Part shown: positions 7,281 to 15,816 of the stretch, one piece after another
Position numbering within the stretch: position 1 is the stretch's first letter
How the letters are laid out: each line of letters starts with the position of its first letter
Position numbers and translations under genes: made by a program
Origin: an uncultured Lachnospiraceae bacterium
GTDB taxonomy: Bacteria; Bacillota; Clostridia; Lachnospirales; Lachnospiraceae
Assembly: GCA_902801415.1 (NCBI GenBank)
Contig: CADCIK010000054.1
Coordinates: 1 to 33,895, forward strand
Length of the DNA stretch: 33,895 nt
Direction: 5' to 3'
Notes under the pieces: model-generated
Database searches by the model: none
Told to the model about the DNA's origin: nothing
Seen by the model: only the letters and a program-made list of their open reading frames with translations

Positions 7281-9512
7281 TCAGTTTCCGCCTTCCACTG
7301 CTGCAGCTTCCGCTGTCGCCCCGGCTGCCGCTTCGCCAAAATCTGCTCCCTCAATTGCTGCCAAACCATTAAACAGCATCTCCATGAGAGCAGTAAGAAC
7401 GTTCTCACCTTGCTCACCGCTGTATTCAGCGGCGGTCTCGCCGTTCTGGTAGTTATGAACCGCTTCGGCGATTCCATCTGCTTCGAACCACGGTACCGAT
7501 GTCACATCAAAGAGCGTAGGCATCATGTCATAATCCATTGTTGTATCTTTTTCATTCGAAACGAATTCGCCATTCTGCATCGTGCCGAGCTTGAGCATTC
7601 CGGAGAAGGCCGCGGTGCGCCCGTACGCGTCAACAAAGCTTCCTACGCAGCAGTCTCCGCCGCCGGGTTTGGAGCCTATGATCTTGGCAAGTCCGTTCTT
7701 CTGCGCAAAATAGGGAAGCGCATTGCCGCAGGAGTAGGAATTTCCGCTTGACATAATATAGAAATCATACTTTTCGCCAAATCCGTCCTCATCGTCCGCG
7801 ATTCCGTCGAGATTGGTGTCGACGTGATAGTATTCCTCTCTGTAACTGCCTGTAAGCGTGTCCAGATTTGTAAGCTTCACTTCTCCGTCTTCGGTCAAAA
7901 ATCCCAGGACCGATACCAGGCCGGCTGCCGCGCCGCCGCCATTGCCTGCAACATTGATCACGACATTCTTGATCTCGTCATGCTCTTCAAGCTCCTTGAA
8001 GCAGTTGTAGAAGAAAGCAAAGTTGCTGGTCTCGGAATCCTCTTCTGTGACCGGCTCCAGATAATAGGAATTTTTCCTGTCGGGCGTATCATCTTTAAAA
8101 CTGTTGAAGTGGATCACAGCTGTATCACCGGAATACTGTATTCCCTGCCTGCCTATTTCCTTAGGCATTCTCGAGGCCATATAGTACATCCAGATCATCT
8201 GGGGAGCAGTTTCCGGAATATTGAAACCTTTTTCCATAAGCATGCCCAGAATAGCGCTCTGCTGCATCTCGCTCTGATCTGCAGGAACTTCATCAGCCGG
8301 AGCTTCTTCTGCCGGAACTTCCTTTTCTTCACCGAAAAGCTCCTGGCCTTCTTCAGAATTCTTGACATCGTCCAGAACAGATCCAACCGTCTCCTGGGTC
8401 ATATAACCCGGAGCTTTGAATACAGAGCTCGTGCCGAGAAGCGCGTCGTGTGATGAGTCAAACATATAGTAGAAAAGCAGGAATTCCGCAGTCATCGCTG
8501 CGCTGGGGTCTGTGGACGTCAGCACATCTTTGCAATTCATTCGCGTGAAGTATTCGTCAAAGGTCGTGATATTCTTTTCTGATTTGTGGCCAAAAGCCAG
8601 ATCCAGCAGCAGGCAGATCGAATAATATCCGTAGTCAGCATACGCCTGGGTCGTCTGATCTTTCTCACTGAAAGGACCGGAATAAACAGCCTTCAAATAG
8701 GGAGTTGCTTTAGCCGCCTCCAGTCCTCCTTTGTACTCCAGCGCGAAGCTCTGTGCCTTGTATATATTGAAGTAGTCCTTGCCGTTATAAGCGAGCTTAT
8801 ACTCATCGCTGAACTGCACAGCGCCAAACGTGTTCTGCAGAGCAAGGAAGGGAAGCAGAAGATCGTCTTCATACGCGATCACCGGCATATGATAATTCTT
8901 GAGGTCAACCGTGTACGGGCTCACTTCCGTCTCGCCGGACTTATTTTTGGTCGACCATGTGATCACATCGAACTCGTCCTGTTCAACAATAGCTCCTTTC
9001 ACGTCGCCGGGCGCCCGGAATCCGGCGGGATCCTCAAACATGATCGTGTCTGCGTCAGGATCAATGACTGACTTTGTGCCATTGTGCAGAACCGTCATTA
9101 CTCCGCCGTCCACACTGCATCTTGCGCGTCCTTTGGTGATGATATTCAGATAATCCGAAGCCTTGATGAAAGGAACATCCTCATATCCCTTCACTTCATA
9201 TGTGACGATCGGAATATAGTTACCGAGCCCCGTTCCGCTGTAGACGCGGCTGTCTTCCCACTTGACAGAGATGTCGGATGCCGCGATCTCCGCTCCGGCT
9301 GCTGCACCTGCTGCCTCTGCTTCTGTTTCAGAAGCTGCGTCTGCCTGCGCCTCTTCTGCCGCTTCACCGGCTGCCGCTTCTGCTTCCTGCACCGCTTCTT
9401 TGGTCGTGCCGCCCGCAGGAAGTGAAGAGCTTGCCGCCGCGCCTCCGCACCCGGCACATGTTGAAAGCATGACCAGGGTCAATCCAAGGCTGATCACTTT
9501 CTTAAGATTCAT
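7281..9512 (-). CDS. Lipoprotein with S41-like (C-terminal protease) domain
   Basis: 743 aa. A signal peptide ends in the lipobox CAGC with the lipidated Cys at 22, so it is anchored outside the membrane. Residues 25-75 are a flexible Ala/Glu-rich linker. A middle domain (about 80-330) has copper-amine-oxidase-N-like or MG2-like strands that I cannot name. The C-terminal half resembles peptidase S41: VVINVAGNGGG (about 515-526) and SSGNSYSCGNALP (about 584-596), where the Ser before Cys would be the nucleophile. A calcium-binding-type loop, DTNLDGIADDEDG, lies between them. The tail is Ala/Gly-rich. The ribosome binding site AGGAGG before ATG 9512 is strong. It is 17 nt from the Na/Pi gene and 24 nt from DUF58, so part of the same run. 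Confidence 0.8.
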   Translation of the reverse strand: MNLKKVISLGLTLVMLSTCAGCGGAAASSSLPAGGTTKEAVQEAEAAAGEAAEEAQADAASETEAEAAGAAAGAEIAASDISVKWEDSRVYSGTGLGNYIPIVTYEVKGYEDVPFIKASDYLNIITKGRARCSVDGGVMTVLHNGTKSVIDPDADTIMFEDPAGFRAPGDVKGAIVEQDEFDVITWSTKNKSGETEVSPYTVDLKNYHMPVIAYEDDLLLPFLALQNTFGAVQFSDEYKLAYNGKDYFNIYKAQSFALEYKGGLEAAKATPYLKAVYSGPFSEKDQTTQAYADYGYYSICLLLDLAFGHKSEKNITTFDEYFTRMNCKDVLTSTDPSAAMTAEFLLFYYMFDSSHDALLGTSSVFKAPGYMTQETVGSVLDDVKNSEEGQELFGEEKEVPAEEAPADEVPADQSEMQQSAILGMLMEKGFNIPETAPQMIWMYYMASRMPKEIGRQGIQYSGDTAVIHFNSFKDDTPDRKNSYYLEPVTEEDSETSNFAFFYNCFKELEEHDEIKNVVINVAGNGGGAAAGLVSVLGFLTEDGEVKLTNLDTLTGSYREEYYHVDTNLDGIADDEDGFGEKYDFYIMSSGNSYSCGNALPYFAQKNGLAKIIGSKPGGGDCCVGSFVDAYGRTAAFSGMLKLGTMQNGEFVSNEKDTTMDYDMMPTLFDVTSVPWFEADGIAEAVHNYQNGETAAEYSGEQGENVLTALMEMLFNGLAAIEGADFGEAAAGATAEAAAVEGGN

Positions 9513-9529
9513 AGATTACCTCCTTTTTT

Positions 9530-11221
9530 TCATGAATCCAGTTCTTCAAACTTATCTACAAAGAGCGCCATGATCGCGTCGTACTGTTCCTGTGACGGTG
9601 TTCGTACCGCTTCTCCGGCAGCCGTCAGAATGTGGCTGGCAATGCTGTCGCAGCGGTCGACGATCCTCTCATATCCGGCACAAAGATCTGAGAAGACGAA
9701 ATTGCTGTCCTGCCCGCACTCGCCGCTGTGCAGTCTCCGGACATTTCGTTTGCTGATCTTGCCGTGCATGTCGGTGATGATCTCTCTGTAGATCTGAACC
9801 GTCTCCGCAAGCCTTGTATTCTGAGTCGTATAATCGTGCACGGTGGCCTCCAGGATCTCCTGTGCAGCGCTTCCGAATACGCGCAGATCCTTCTCGGCCT
9901 CCTCAGAGAAGCTGTGACCTCCTTCGCGAAATTGCGTGATGCTGTTAAGCATGTTGGTAATGCGCTCTGCCATCTCCGCGTAGTCGTTTACGGCGTTGTT
10001 GAGTAAGACCAGATTGCGGGCGTCCTTGTCCTGCATCCTTCTTGCTGAAAGGCTGATGCAGTACTTCTTGAGCTGGGCCGCATACCGACCTGCTTTGTCT
10101 CCAAGTTCCCTGGTCTTCTCCAGCTGCTCCTCTGTATTCTGAGTGATCGAGTCCAAATATGCGTCAAAATATTCCTGCACCGCATCCGCCAGCATAACCG
10201 AAGCGGTCTTCACCTGAGTAAGAGCAAAGCCGGGGTTACTGAGAAAGAGCGGGTTGAGGATCGTAAGTGTATCTGCTTCCTCCTGCTGCTCTGCTTTGTC
10301 GTAGGGGATCACCTTGTGAACAAGCGGGATCATAAATCCGCCAAACGGAATGAATATGGCGCTTCCAAGCAGGTTGATGGCTGTGTGGAAGCCGGCAATA
10401 CCTACCGCTCCTGTCTCTGCCTGCAGGAACGGGAACCGCACAAACATGTTGATCAGGTAGAATACCACAAGGAACACACTGTTGCGGATCAGGTTGTAGA
10501 AAAGGTGGAGCAAAGCCGCTCTCTTACCCTTTTTATTGGACTGCAGGGAGGCTAAGATCGCTGTCAGGCAGGTTCCCAGCTGCGCGCCGCACACGATCGG
10601 GATCGCCATCCCGAAGGTCACGCCGACGGACATGGCCAGCGCCTGCAGAATACCGATCGCCGCTGCCGAACTCTGGATCATAAGCGTACACGCTATGCCT
10701 ACCAGAACTCCGATCAGAGGGTTGGATACGCTGAACATCATCTGATTAAAAGCGGGCACATCCTGCAGAGGCGCCACCGCGCTGCTCATCATATCCATAC
10801 CGATCATCATGACGGAAAATCCTATGACGATCGTGCCGATGGATTTCTTCCTGGCCGTGTTGGCAAACATCAGAAAAACCACACTGCCGATGGCCAGAAA
10901 CGGTGTAAAGGAGGAAGGCTTGAGCAGCTGGATCCAGAAAGATCCGCCCAATGAGTTCAAACTGAGCAGCCACGCTGTTGCGGTCGTTCCGAGGTTGGCG
11001 CCGATCATGACGCCCGTCACGGAGGACTGCACGAAGACAGAAAGCGCTGTGCCAAAAGACCAGGCCGCAAGCCGCTTCTCCGTGATCCTGTCGATCGCGC
11101 TGCTCAGCTGGCCGCCCGCCAGCTGCGTCAGAGTATCACTCATTACATTCATACCGAACATGAAGAGCGCGAGTCCGCTCAGCATACCGGTCACTAATCC
11201 GAAAATCTGTTGTCCACTCAT
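9530..11221 (-). CDS. Na/Pi cotransporter family protein with PhoU-like tail
   Basis: 563 aa from ATG 11221. The N-terminal half has two repeats typical of NptA/PhoU-linked transporters, each with a QSS motif (about 65-67 QSSVTG and 182-184 QSSAAA) and the G-rich LFMFGMNVM start. The C-terminal part (about 335-555) is a long helical PhoU-like domain. It should move phosphate (or a related anion) with sodium. An open frame extends upstream to 11356, but a strong extended -10 (TGGTATGAT) covers the ATG at 11293. I therefore chose ATG 11221 (MSGQQIFGL), where the hydrophobic domain begins and an AGGAG lies 15 nt upstream. It is the first gene of the minus-strand run. Confidence 0.88.
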   Translation of the reverse strand: MSGQQIFGLVTGMLSGLALFMFGMNVMSDTLTQLAGGQLSSAIDRITEKRLAAWSFGTALSVFVQSSVTGVMIGANLGTTATAWLLSLNSLGGSFWIQLLKPSSFTPFLAIGSVVFLMFANTARKKSIGTIVIGFSVMMIGMDMMSSAVAPLQDVPAFNQMMFSVSNPLIGVLVGIACTLMIQSSAAAIGILQALAMSVGVTFGMAIPIVCGAQLGTCLTAILASLQSNKKGKRAALLHLFYNLIRNSVFLVVFYLINMFVRFPFLQAETGAVGIAGFHTAINLLGSAIFIPFGGFMIPLVHKVIPYDKAEQQEEADTLTILNPLFLSNPGFALTQVKTASVMLADAVQEYFDAYLDSITQNTEEQLEKTRELGDKAGRYAAQLKKYCISLSARRMQDKDARNLVLLNNAVNDYAEMAERITNMLNSITQFREGGHSFSEEAEKDLRVFGSAAQEILEATVHDYTTQNTRLAETVQIYREIITDMHGKISKRNVRRLHSGECGQDSNFVFSDLCAGYERIVDRCDSIASHILTAAGEAVRTPSQEQYDAIMALFVDKFEELDS

Positions 11222-11288
11222 TTCCTTTGTGCTTATCTCCTGTTGTTTACGATAATTCCTGTCCTTTTTTGGACCAGGCTCTTTTATT

Positions 11289-11297
11289 ATCATACCA
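11289..11297 (-). promoter_or_regulatory. Promoter of the Na/Pi-S41-DUF58-MoxR run
   Basis: The minus strand reads TG-G-TATGAT, an extended -10 with five of six consensus bases. Transcription would start near 11282, giving a leader of about 60 nt before ATG 11221. Confidence 0.55.
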
Positions 11298-11321
11298 CGA
11301 TTCAGTAAGTGTTTTGCACCG

Positions 11322-11354
11322 GATTTGCAAATGCCAAACTTGTACGTGCAAATC
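11322..11354. promoter_or_regulatory. Inverted repeat between divergent transporters
   Basis: GATTTGCA (11322-11329) and TGCAAATC (11347-11354) form 8-bp inverted arms 17 nt apart, upstream of the Na/Pi promoter and between the two divergent transporter genes. It is a candidate operator; no regulator is known. Confidence 0.35.
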
Positions 11355-11423
11355 ACAGTGCAGCTGATATATTATTATGATTGATTGACAGAATACTAAT
11401 AACTACAGAAACGGAATACAAAA

Positions 11424-12362
11424 ATGGAATACAGTCTCATACTATTAAGCAAATTATCGTCCATGATGATCATGGCCGCGGTGGGCTACGCACTGGTAAA
11501 GCTCGGCCTGATCAAACAGGAGGATAGCAAAGTTCTCACTGTACTGCTTGTCTACGCCCTGCAGCCCTGTCTGATCTTTCGGAGCCTGCAGATCGACCTG
11601 ACGCCGGAACGGGCCGCCGGTTTTACCGCCGCCCTGATTTTCGCCTTCAGCTGCATGTTCATCGCCGCGATCTTCTCTAACCTGCTGCGTAAGCCCCTCC
11701 GCCTGGATCCCGTGGACATGTGCACGCTCATGTTTGCCAATGTCGGCAACCTGGTGCTCCCGGTGATCGCCATGATGCTCGGCAGTGAAATGACCTTCTA
11801 CTGCGCGGGCTTCCAGATGCCCTTTAATCTGTTCATGTGGATCTACGGATATATCCTCATGAGCGGCAGGCGCGACGTCCCCGTCCGCAAGATCATATTC
11901 AATCCCAACCTGATCGCGCTTTTCCTGGGATTTTTCTTCCTGCTGACCGGACTCAAGATGCCGGCCGTGATCGACACCGCGATGGAAGGACTTCAGAATA
12001 TGGTCGCAGGCGCCTCCATGATGCTGGTCGGCGTTGTCATCGCCGGCAGTGATCTGAAAGAGATCTTCGCCAACAAGAGGGCTTATCTGATCTCCGCCGG
12101 ACGTCTCATCGTCATCCCGATCCTGACCATCCTGATCCTGTTTGCCACCGGTTTCCTGAGCCGCCATCCCCAGTACAGTCAGGTCCTCATGGTGATCATG
12201 ATCGCCGCGGCCGCGCCTTCAGCCAGTTCGGTCGTCCAGCTCTCGGTCCTGACAGGCCGCGACGCCCCCAGGGCAGGCGCTTACAATGTCATGACAACTC
12301 TCCTGTGCGTTTTGACCATGCCATTGATCATATACATCTATCAGATGTTCTTTCCCATGTGA
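11424..12362 (+). CDS. AEC-family transporter
   Basis: 312-aa membrane protein of the auxin-efflux-carrier family, with about ten hydrophobic segments in two inverted halves. It keeps the family features: the LVYALQPCLIF segment near 43-53, ANVGNLVLPV near 105-114, and the C-terminal AAAAPSASSVVQLS near 266-279. Bacterial members export or exchange small organic acids such as malate; the substrate here is unknown. It stands alone on the plus strand, divergent from the Na/Pi gene, and ends at a shared terminator. The ribosome binding site is weak (ACGGAATAC). Confidence 0.9.
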   Translation: MEYSLILLSKLSSMMIMAAVGYALVKLGLIKQEDSKVLTVLLVYALQPCLIFRSLQIDLTPERAAGFTAALIFAFSCMFIAAIFSNLLRKPLRLDPVDMCTLMFANVGNLVLPVIAMMLGSEMTFYCAGFQMPFNLFMWIYGYILMSGRRDVPVRKIIFNPNLIALFLGFFFLLTGLKMPAVIDTAMEGLQNMVAGASMMLVGVVIAGSDLKEIFANKRAYLISAGRLIVIPILTILILFATGFLSRHPQYSQVLMVIMIAAAAPSASSVVQLSVLTGRDAPRAGAYNVMTTLLCVLTMPLIIYIYQMFFPM

Positions 12363-12387
12363 TGTGCGCAATTAAACACGTAAATAC

Positions 12388-12427
12388 AAAAAAGAGCCGT
12401 GCCCGAAAAACCGGGACGGCTCTTTTT
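12388..12427. terminator. Bidirectional terminator between convergent genes
   Basis: AAAAAGAGCCGT and ACGGCTCTTTTT pair, followed inwards by CCCG/CGGG with one bulged G (12401) and a short A-rich loop. It serves both the AEC gene and the converging DUF308 gene. Confidence 0.88.
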
Positions 12428-12486
12428 GAATAATGTCATTATGTCTCTCTGCACCTTCCTGATCCCCACAGGATGCGCGGCGCGTA

Positions 12487-13017
12487 TCACTGGATATATA
12501 CGATCTGCGTCGGTTTGAACGCGGAGATGATCCTCGTTATGGCCGAATAGCAGAGTCCGACTGAGTAGATCAGGGTCAGCATTGCCGGATTTTTGACAAA
12601 GCAGATGCATCCTATGACGACCAATATGTTAACTACGCCGTTGGCTGCCTTGAACTTCCAGTTCCCCTTGTGGAGCTTCGCCTCCCGGGCGCGAAGAAGG
12701 CTCACCAGACCGGAAAAGCCATGCCATCCGACCAGATACAGGATCACTATGACTCTGGGTTCGTCCAGGATCGTCACCGTAAAGGCACAGAAGTCCAGCA
12801 GGAATATGCCGAGCAGAAGCACGGATCTGCCGCCCACCATGCGCCTGGCCATCGTGAAGTAATAGATCAGGAGCCGCATACCGATCAAAAAGAGTGTGAT
12901 CGCGAGGATCAATGCGACATAAAAGGTACCGTCATCCGGCATGAAAACAAGAATCAGGCCAGTGATCAGCATCAGGACCCCGGAAGCAACCGAGCCGAAT
13001 TTCTGAAGACTATTCAT
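12487..13017 (-). CDS. HdeD/DUF308 family membrane protein
   Basis: 176 aa with six hydrophobic segments and the GxxxLIxGLxL repeats of the HdeD family (for example LMLITGLILVF near 16-26). In Escherichia coli the family is linked to acid resistance, but the function in Gram-positive bacteria is unknown. A strong ribosome binding site (AAAGGAGG) lies inside the end of the DUF6765 gene, and its ATG overlaps that stop codon as ATGA, so translation is probably coupled. It is the last gene of the CorA operon. Confidence 0.85.
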   Translation of the reverse strand: MNSLQKFGSVASGVLMLITGLILVFMPDDGTFYVALILAITLFLIGMRLLIYYFTMARRMVGGRSVLLLGIFLLDFCAFTVTILDEPRVIVILYLVGWHGFSGLVSLLRAREAKLHKGNWKFKAANGVVNILVVIGCICFVKNPAMLTLIYSVGLCYSAITRIISAFKPTQIVYIQ

Positions 13018-14177
13018 TGCTTCCTCCTTTCCCTCTCATTCTGAATGACCAGCTTCATAAAGTCGCGGATGCCCGCAAAGCCTGTGGTCTTGAAATCGAC
13101 GGAATAGCCGGCCAGAAGGTTTCCGGACTTGAAGATCGCATTGGTGACCATACTCTTCTGCGCAAGTGCTGCCAGAATGAACTTTCCGAGGAAAGTATCG
13201 TCTTTGTCTTCCTCCGACGCGGTTCGGTAATCTTCCGTATATTGTTCGACGTCAAACTCCGGAATCTCCTTCCCGGACAGCTTTTCTCCAAAGGCTTTCC
13301 AGTCCGCGCTGGAGTCCAGCTGCCGCTTCTCCAGGATCTTGCGGATCTCTATCTCATAGGGCGCCGCCGCTTCCAGGTCATAGCGCTCTTTTTCAAACGA
13401 CGCGCCCTCATCGCGCAGACACTTCATCGCATAGATCATCTGGCAGAACGCGCGGTAATAATCATTGGGGTTTTCCTTGAGGGTCACTTCGTAGTTTCCC
13501 CAGGCCGGCAGATACTTGTAATACATAAAGCTGTAGTCCGGCAGATGCCCCGCTCTTCCGTGCCCCAGGCACATCACGGAGTTCTCACTGGGCTGGAAGG
13601 GCGTATTGATATATGTACCCGTCTCCAGATCATCTTTTCCGCCCGGATTATGGCGGAAGACCACTTGCCGCTCCTTGAAAACGCCTCCCTCCGGCAGGAG
13701 CTCATAGAACCAGTAATCGGTGTTGTTGATCATGGACGGCGTTCCGGCAAAATACCTATGGGCCCATGTGTCCGCGAGCACATGCATGGCAAGTCCCACG
13801 GCCTGCAGACTTTTCCCCTTAGCCAGATTCACCGTGCTGACAAGAAGGTCTCCGTTGGGGCCGCAGATCAGGCGGTATTTGTCCTGATAGGCCCGGGATC
13901 CCTTTACGTCCGCATGGAGATCACGGGGGAGAAAGTGAAATGACGCCCAGATCCTGGTGATGTCCTGCAGTCCCAGAAGGTCTGTCCTTGCTTCCATCAT
14001 CTCCAGCTGCAGCTGTGTCGTCGCCGCATGCTGAGGACCGCCGATGTTCTCAATCAAGGTCCGTGTGCAGCAGTCCACAAACTGCGTGCTGTAGCAGACT
14101 GTCAGGCTCTCCTCGTGGGAATAGCCCGCCAGGATCGCAGCGCAATATGTCGCATAATAGTGAAAATCGATCTGCAT
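13014..14177 (-). CDS. DUF6765-like protein, possible zinc-phospholipase fold
   Basis: 387 aa from ATG 14177 (MQIDFHYYATY); the reading frame is open for 15 more codons, but the conserved start is here. The N-terminal part is helical, with H6 and the segment MHVLADTWAHRYFAG at 131-145. The spacing H132, D136, H140 is like the metal-binding helices of zinc-dependent phospholipase C and S1-type nucleases; this is inference from the pattern. The second half (about 150-387) is less conserved, with many aromatic residues. No signal peptide is visible, so it is likely cytoplasmic. It is encoded 10 nt after the membrane-protein gene and overlaps the DUF308 gene by 4 nt. Confidence 0.7.
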   Translation of the reverse strand: MQIDFHYYATYCAAILAGYSHEESLTVCYSTQFVDCCTRTLIENIGGPQHAATTQLQLEMMEARTDLLGLQDITRIWASFHFLPRDLHADVKGSRAYQDKYRLICGPNGDLLVSTVNLAKGKSLQAVGLAMHVLADTWAHRYFAGTPSMINNTDYWFYELLPEGGVFKERQVVFRHNPGGKDDLETGTYINTPFQPSENSVMCLGHGRAGHLPDYSFMYYKYLPAWGNYEVTLKENPNDYYRAFCQMIYAMKCLRDEGASFEKERYDLEAAAPYEIEIRKILEKRQLDSSADWKAFGEKLSGKEIPEFDVEQYTEDYRTASEEDKDDTFLGKFILAALAQKSMVTNAIFKSGNLLAGYSVDFKTTGFAGIRDFMKLVIQNERERRKQ

Positions 14178-14187
14178 GTTCCGCCTC

Positions 14188-14712
14188 TTACTTTCCGGAT
14201 CCGGCAGCGGCCGCGCCTTCAAGCTCGATCGCCTTCGACAGTTTCCCCACCATGAACGCGGCGTAGATCATCTGCAGCACTATGATAAAGGACGTTATGT
14301 CGACCAGCAGTGTGAGCAATTTGTCCAGCTGCATAAATTCGCCGGCAATGATGTTCTGTATACCCGACACGAATTCAAAGCCGTCCACGGCCGCTATATA
14401 AAGGGACGTGATCATAAAGCCCAGTTTGATCGTCTTCTTTCCTGTTCCGATCTTCTGCGCGCTCCTGCCGGCCGCCCATCGGAAGATCATGTCGACCAGA
14501 AATACGCTGCTCACCAATGAAATGGCGAGCACAAACATGAGCCCTCTCTCCTCAGACGGCGCGAGCTGTTCGATCATGTAGGAAAGGCTTTCCTCGGATC
14601 TGTCAAAAACAAGATATACCACCGATTTGGCCAGGCTCCACAGTCCGAACAGAATTGTACCTGTCCCGTATGTGATAAGCGTATGCTGATGTTTTCTCAG
14701 TTCTGTCTGCAT
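14188..14712 (-). CDS. Four-helix membrane protein, unknown function
   Basis: 174 aa with hydrophobic segments near 14-36, 57-79, 96-119 and 132-156. An Asp (about 81) and a Glu (about 113) lie in or next to these segments. A short Ala/Gly tail (EGAAAAGSGK) closes the protein. I do not recognise the family. It lies between corA and the DUF6765-like gene with gaps of 18 and 10 nt, so it probably acts with them. Confidence 0.7.
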   Translation of the reverse strand: MQTELRKHQHTLITYGTGTILFGLWSLAKSVVYLVFDRSEESLSYMIEQLAPSEERGLMFVLAISLVSSVFLVDMIFRWAAGRSAQKIGTGKKTIKLGFMITSLYIAAVDGFEFVSGIQNIIAGEFMQLDKLLTLLVDITSFIIVLQMIYAAFMVGKLSKAIELEGAAAAGSGK

Positions 14713-14730
14713 AATATTCCCTTCGTTTCC

Positions 14731-15657
14731 TTACAGCCACTTCTTTTTGCGGAACCACAGGATCAGACCGGCAGCGATCATAACGCTGACCAGGATCACG
14801 ACCGGATAGCTGTACTTCCAGTGCAGTTCCGGCATATACACAAAGTTCATTCCGTACCAGCCTGCGATCAGGGTCAGCGGCATGAAGATGACTGTGACGA
14901 CGGTCAGCACTGTCATGATCCTGTTCATGCGGATATCCAGCTGGGTGGAGAACAGTTCCCGGAGCTGTAACGTATAATCTTTCAGCTGTTTGACCTGGTC
15001 CATGAGGCGCATGACGCGCTCCGTGAACAGGCGGAAATAGCGCAGGTTCTTCTCTTTGAAGAATCCGTTCTCATTTTCCTCAAGTTCCTGGCCCAGATCC
15101 AGCATCTGTTCGTAGTGGATCCGCATATCCATGAGAAAGCTGCGGATCTCATTGAGCCTGTCCGGGTACTTGTCAACGCCGCTCTCAAGGATCTGATCTT
15201 CAATCTCCCGCAATTCCTGCTCCGTATTGATCAGAAGATGCAGGTCCTTCTCGATCAGCATTTCCAGAAAGTCATAGATAAACCGCTCGAGCGACGGCGC
15301 CTTGCAGTGCTTCTTCTCGCGGATCTTCTCAACGGTAATAGCCGCGTACTCGCCGTATTCGATGAAGATAATGCCCTTTTCATCCAGAGCAAAGGCGAAC
15401 TTGTGGGGTTTTCCGCCCATCTCCGACCTGCGCGGCACATGAAAAGTGCCCGTAAGGGAGTCCATGTTGACGACAGCCTTGGTCTCGAGCACTTCCAGCG
15501 GATCCATTTCTATATCAATGACCATGTCGAACTGTTCCTTGGTCCAGTACCAGGTCTTGGGATCCATGACGACGACGTACGGAGGGTCCCCGGGTTTGGG
15601 ATTAAACACCTCATCCGCGCTGCACGGCGTCAGTTTTTCTTTGATCTGATAATACAT
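14731..15657 (-). CDS. corA: CorA-family magnesium/divalent cation channel
   Basis: 308 aa, the usual CorA length. A large cytoplasmic alpha/beta domain and long stalk helix occupy about 1-240, followed by two transmembrane helices (about 245-266 and 281-300) and a basic tail. The selectivity motif GMN is at 269-271 in the sequence YGMNFVYMPELHW, as in true CorA. It should take up Mg2+ or Co2+ as a pentamer. ATG 15657 follows GGGGGA. It is the first gene of a four-gene minus-strand operon. Confidence 0.93.
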   Translation of the reverse strand: MYYQIKEKLTPCSADEVFNPKPGDPPYVVVMDPKTWYWTKEQFDMVIDIEMDPLEVLETKAVVNMDSLTGTFHVPRRSEMGGKPHKFAFALDEKGIIFIEYGEYAAITVEKIREKKHCKAPSLERFIYDFLEMLIEKDLHLLINTEQELREIEDQILESGVDKYPDRLNEIRSFLMDMRIHYEQMLDLGQELEENENGFFKEKNLRYFRLFTERVMRLMDQVKQLKDYTLQLRELFSTQLDIRMNRIMTVLTVVTVIFMPLTLIAGWYGMNFVYMPELHWKYSYPVVILVSVMIAAGLILWFRKKKWL

Positions 15658-15673
15658 ATACTGTCCCCCGCCC

Positions 15674-15722
15674 GCCTGCAGCTTGTGCAGGCAGTTATCA
15701 ATTTCTAATGGTTATTGTATCA
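15674..15722 (-). promoter_or_regulatory. corA promoter and leader hairpin
   Basis: The minus strand has TG-A-TACAAT (15714-15722), an extended -10. The leader between it and ATG 15657 holds a perfect 7-bp hairpin (GCCTGCA 15674-15680, TGCAGGC 15686-15692). It could be a simple protective or regulatory hairpin; it does not match a known Mg2+ riboswitch. Confidence 0.45.
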
Positions 15723-15801
15723 CGCGCCGGGCGTTTCACCATCCACGAATCCTCTATTCTTCCCTATTTTCTTTGACCGGATATCGGGCAGGACAATATT
15801 T

Positions 15802-15810
15802 TGATATACT
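15802..15810 (+). promoter_or_regulatory. Promoter of the SLC1-like gene
   Basis: TG-A-TATACT is a strong extended -10 on the plus strand. TTGACC at 15773 is too far away to serve as its -35. Transcription would start near 15817, giving a leader of about 130 nt. Confidence 0.55.
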
Positions 15811-15816
15811 TGACAC

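Noticed and set aside
11222-11356. N-terminal extension of the Na/Pi transporter
   Set aside because: A strong extended -10 lies inside it and the hydrophobic domain begins at ATG 11221.
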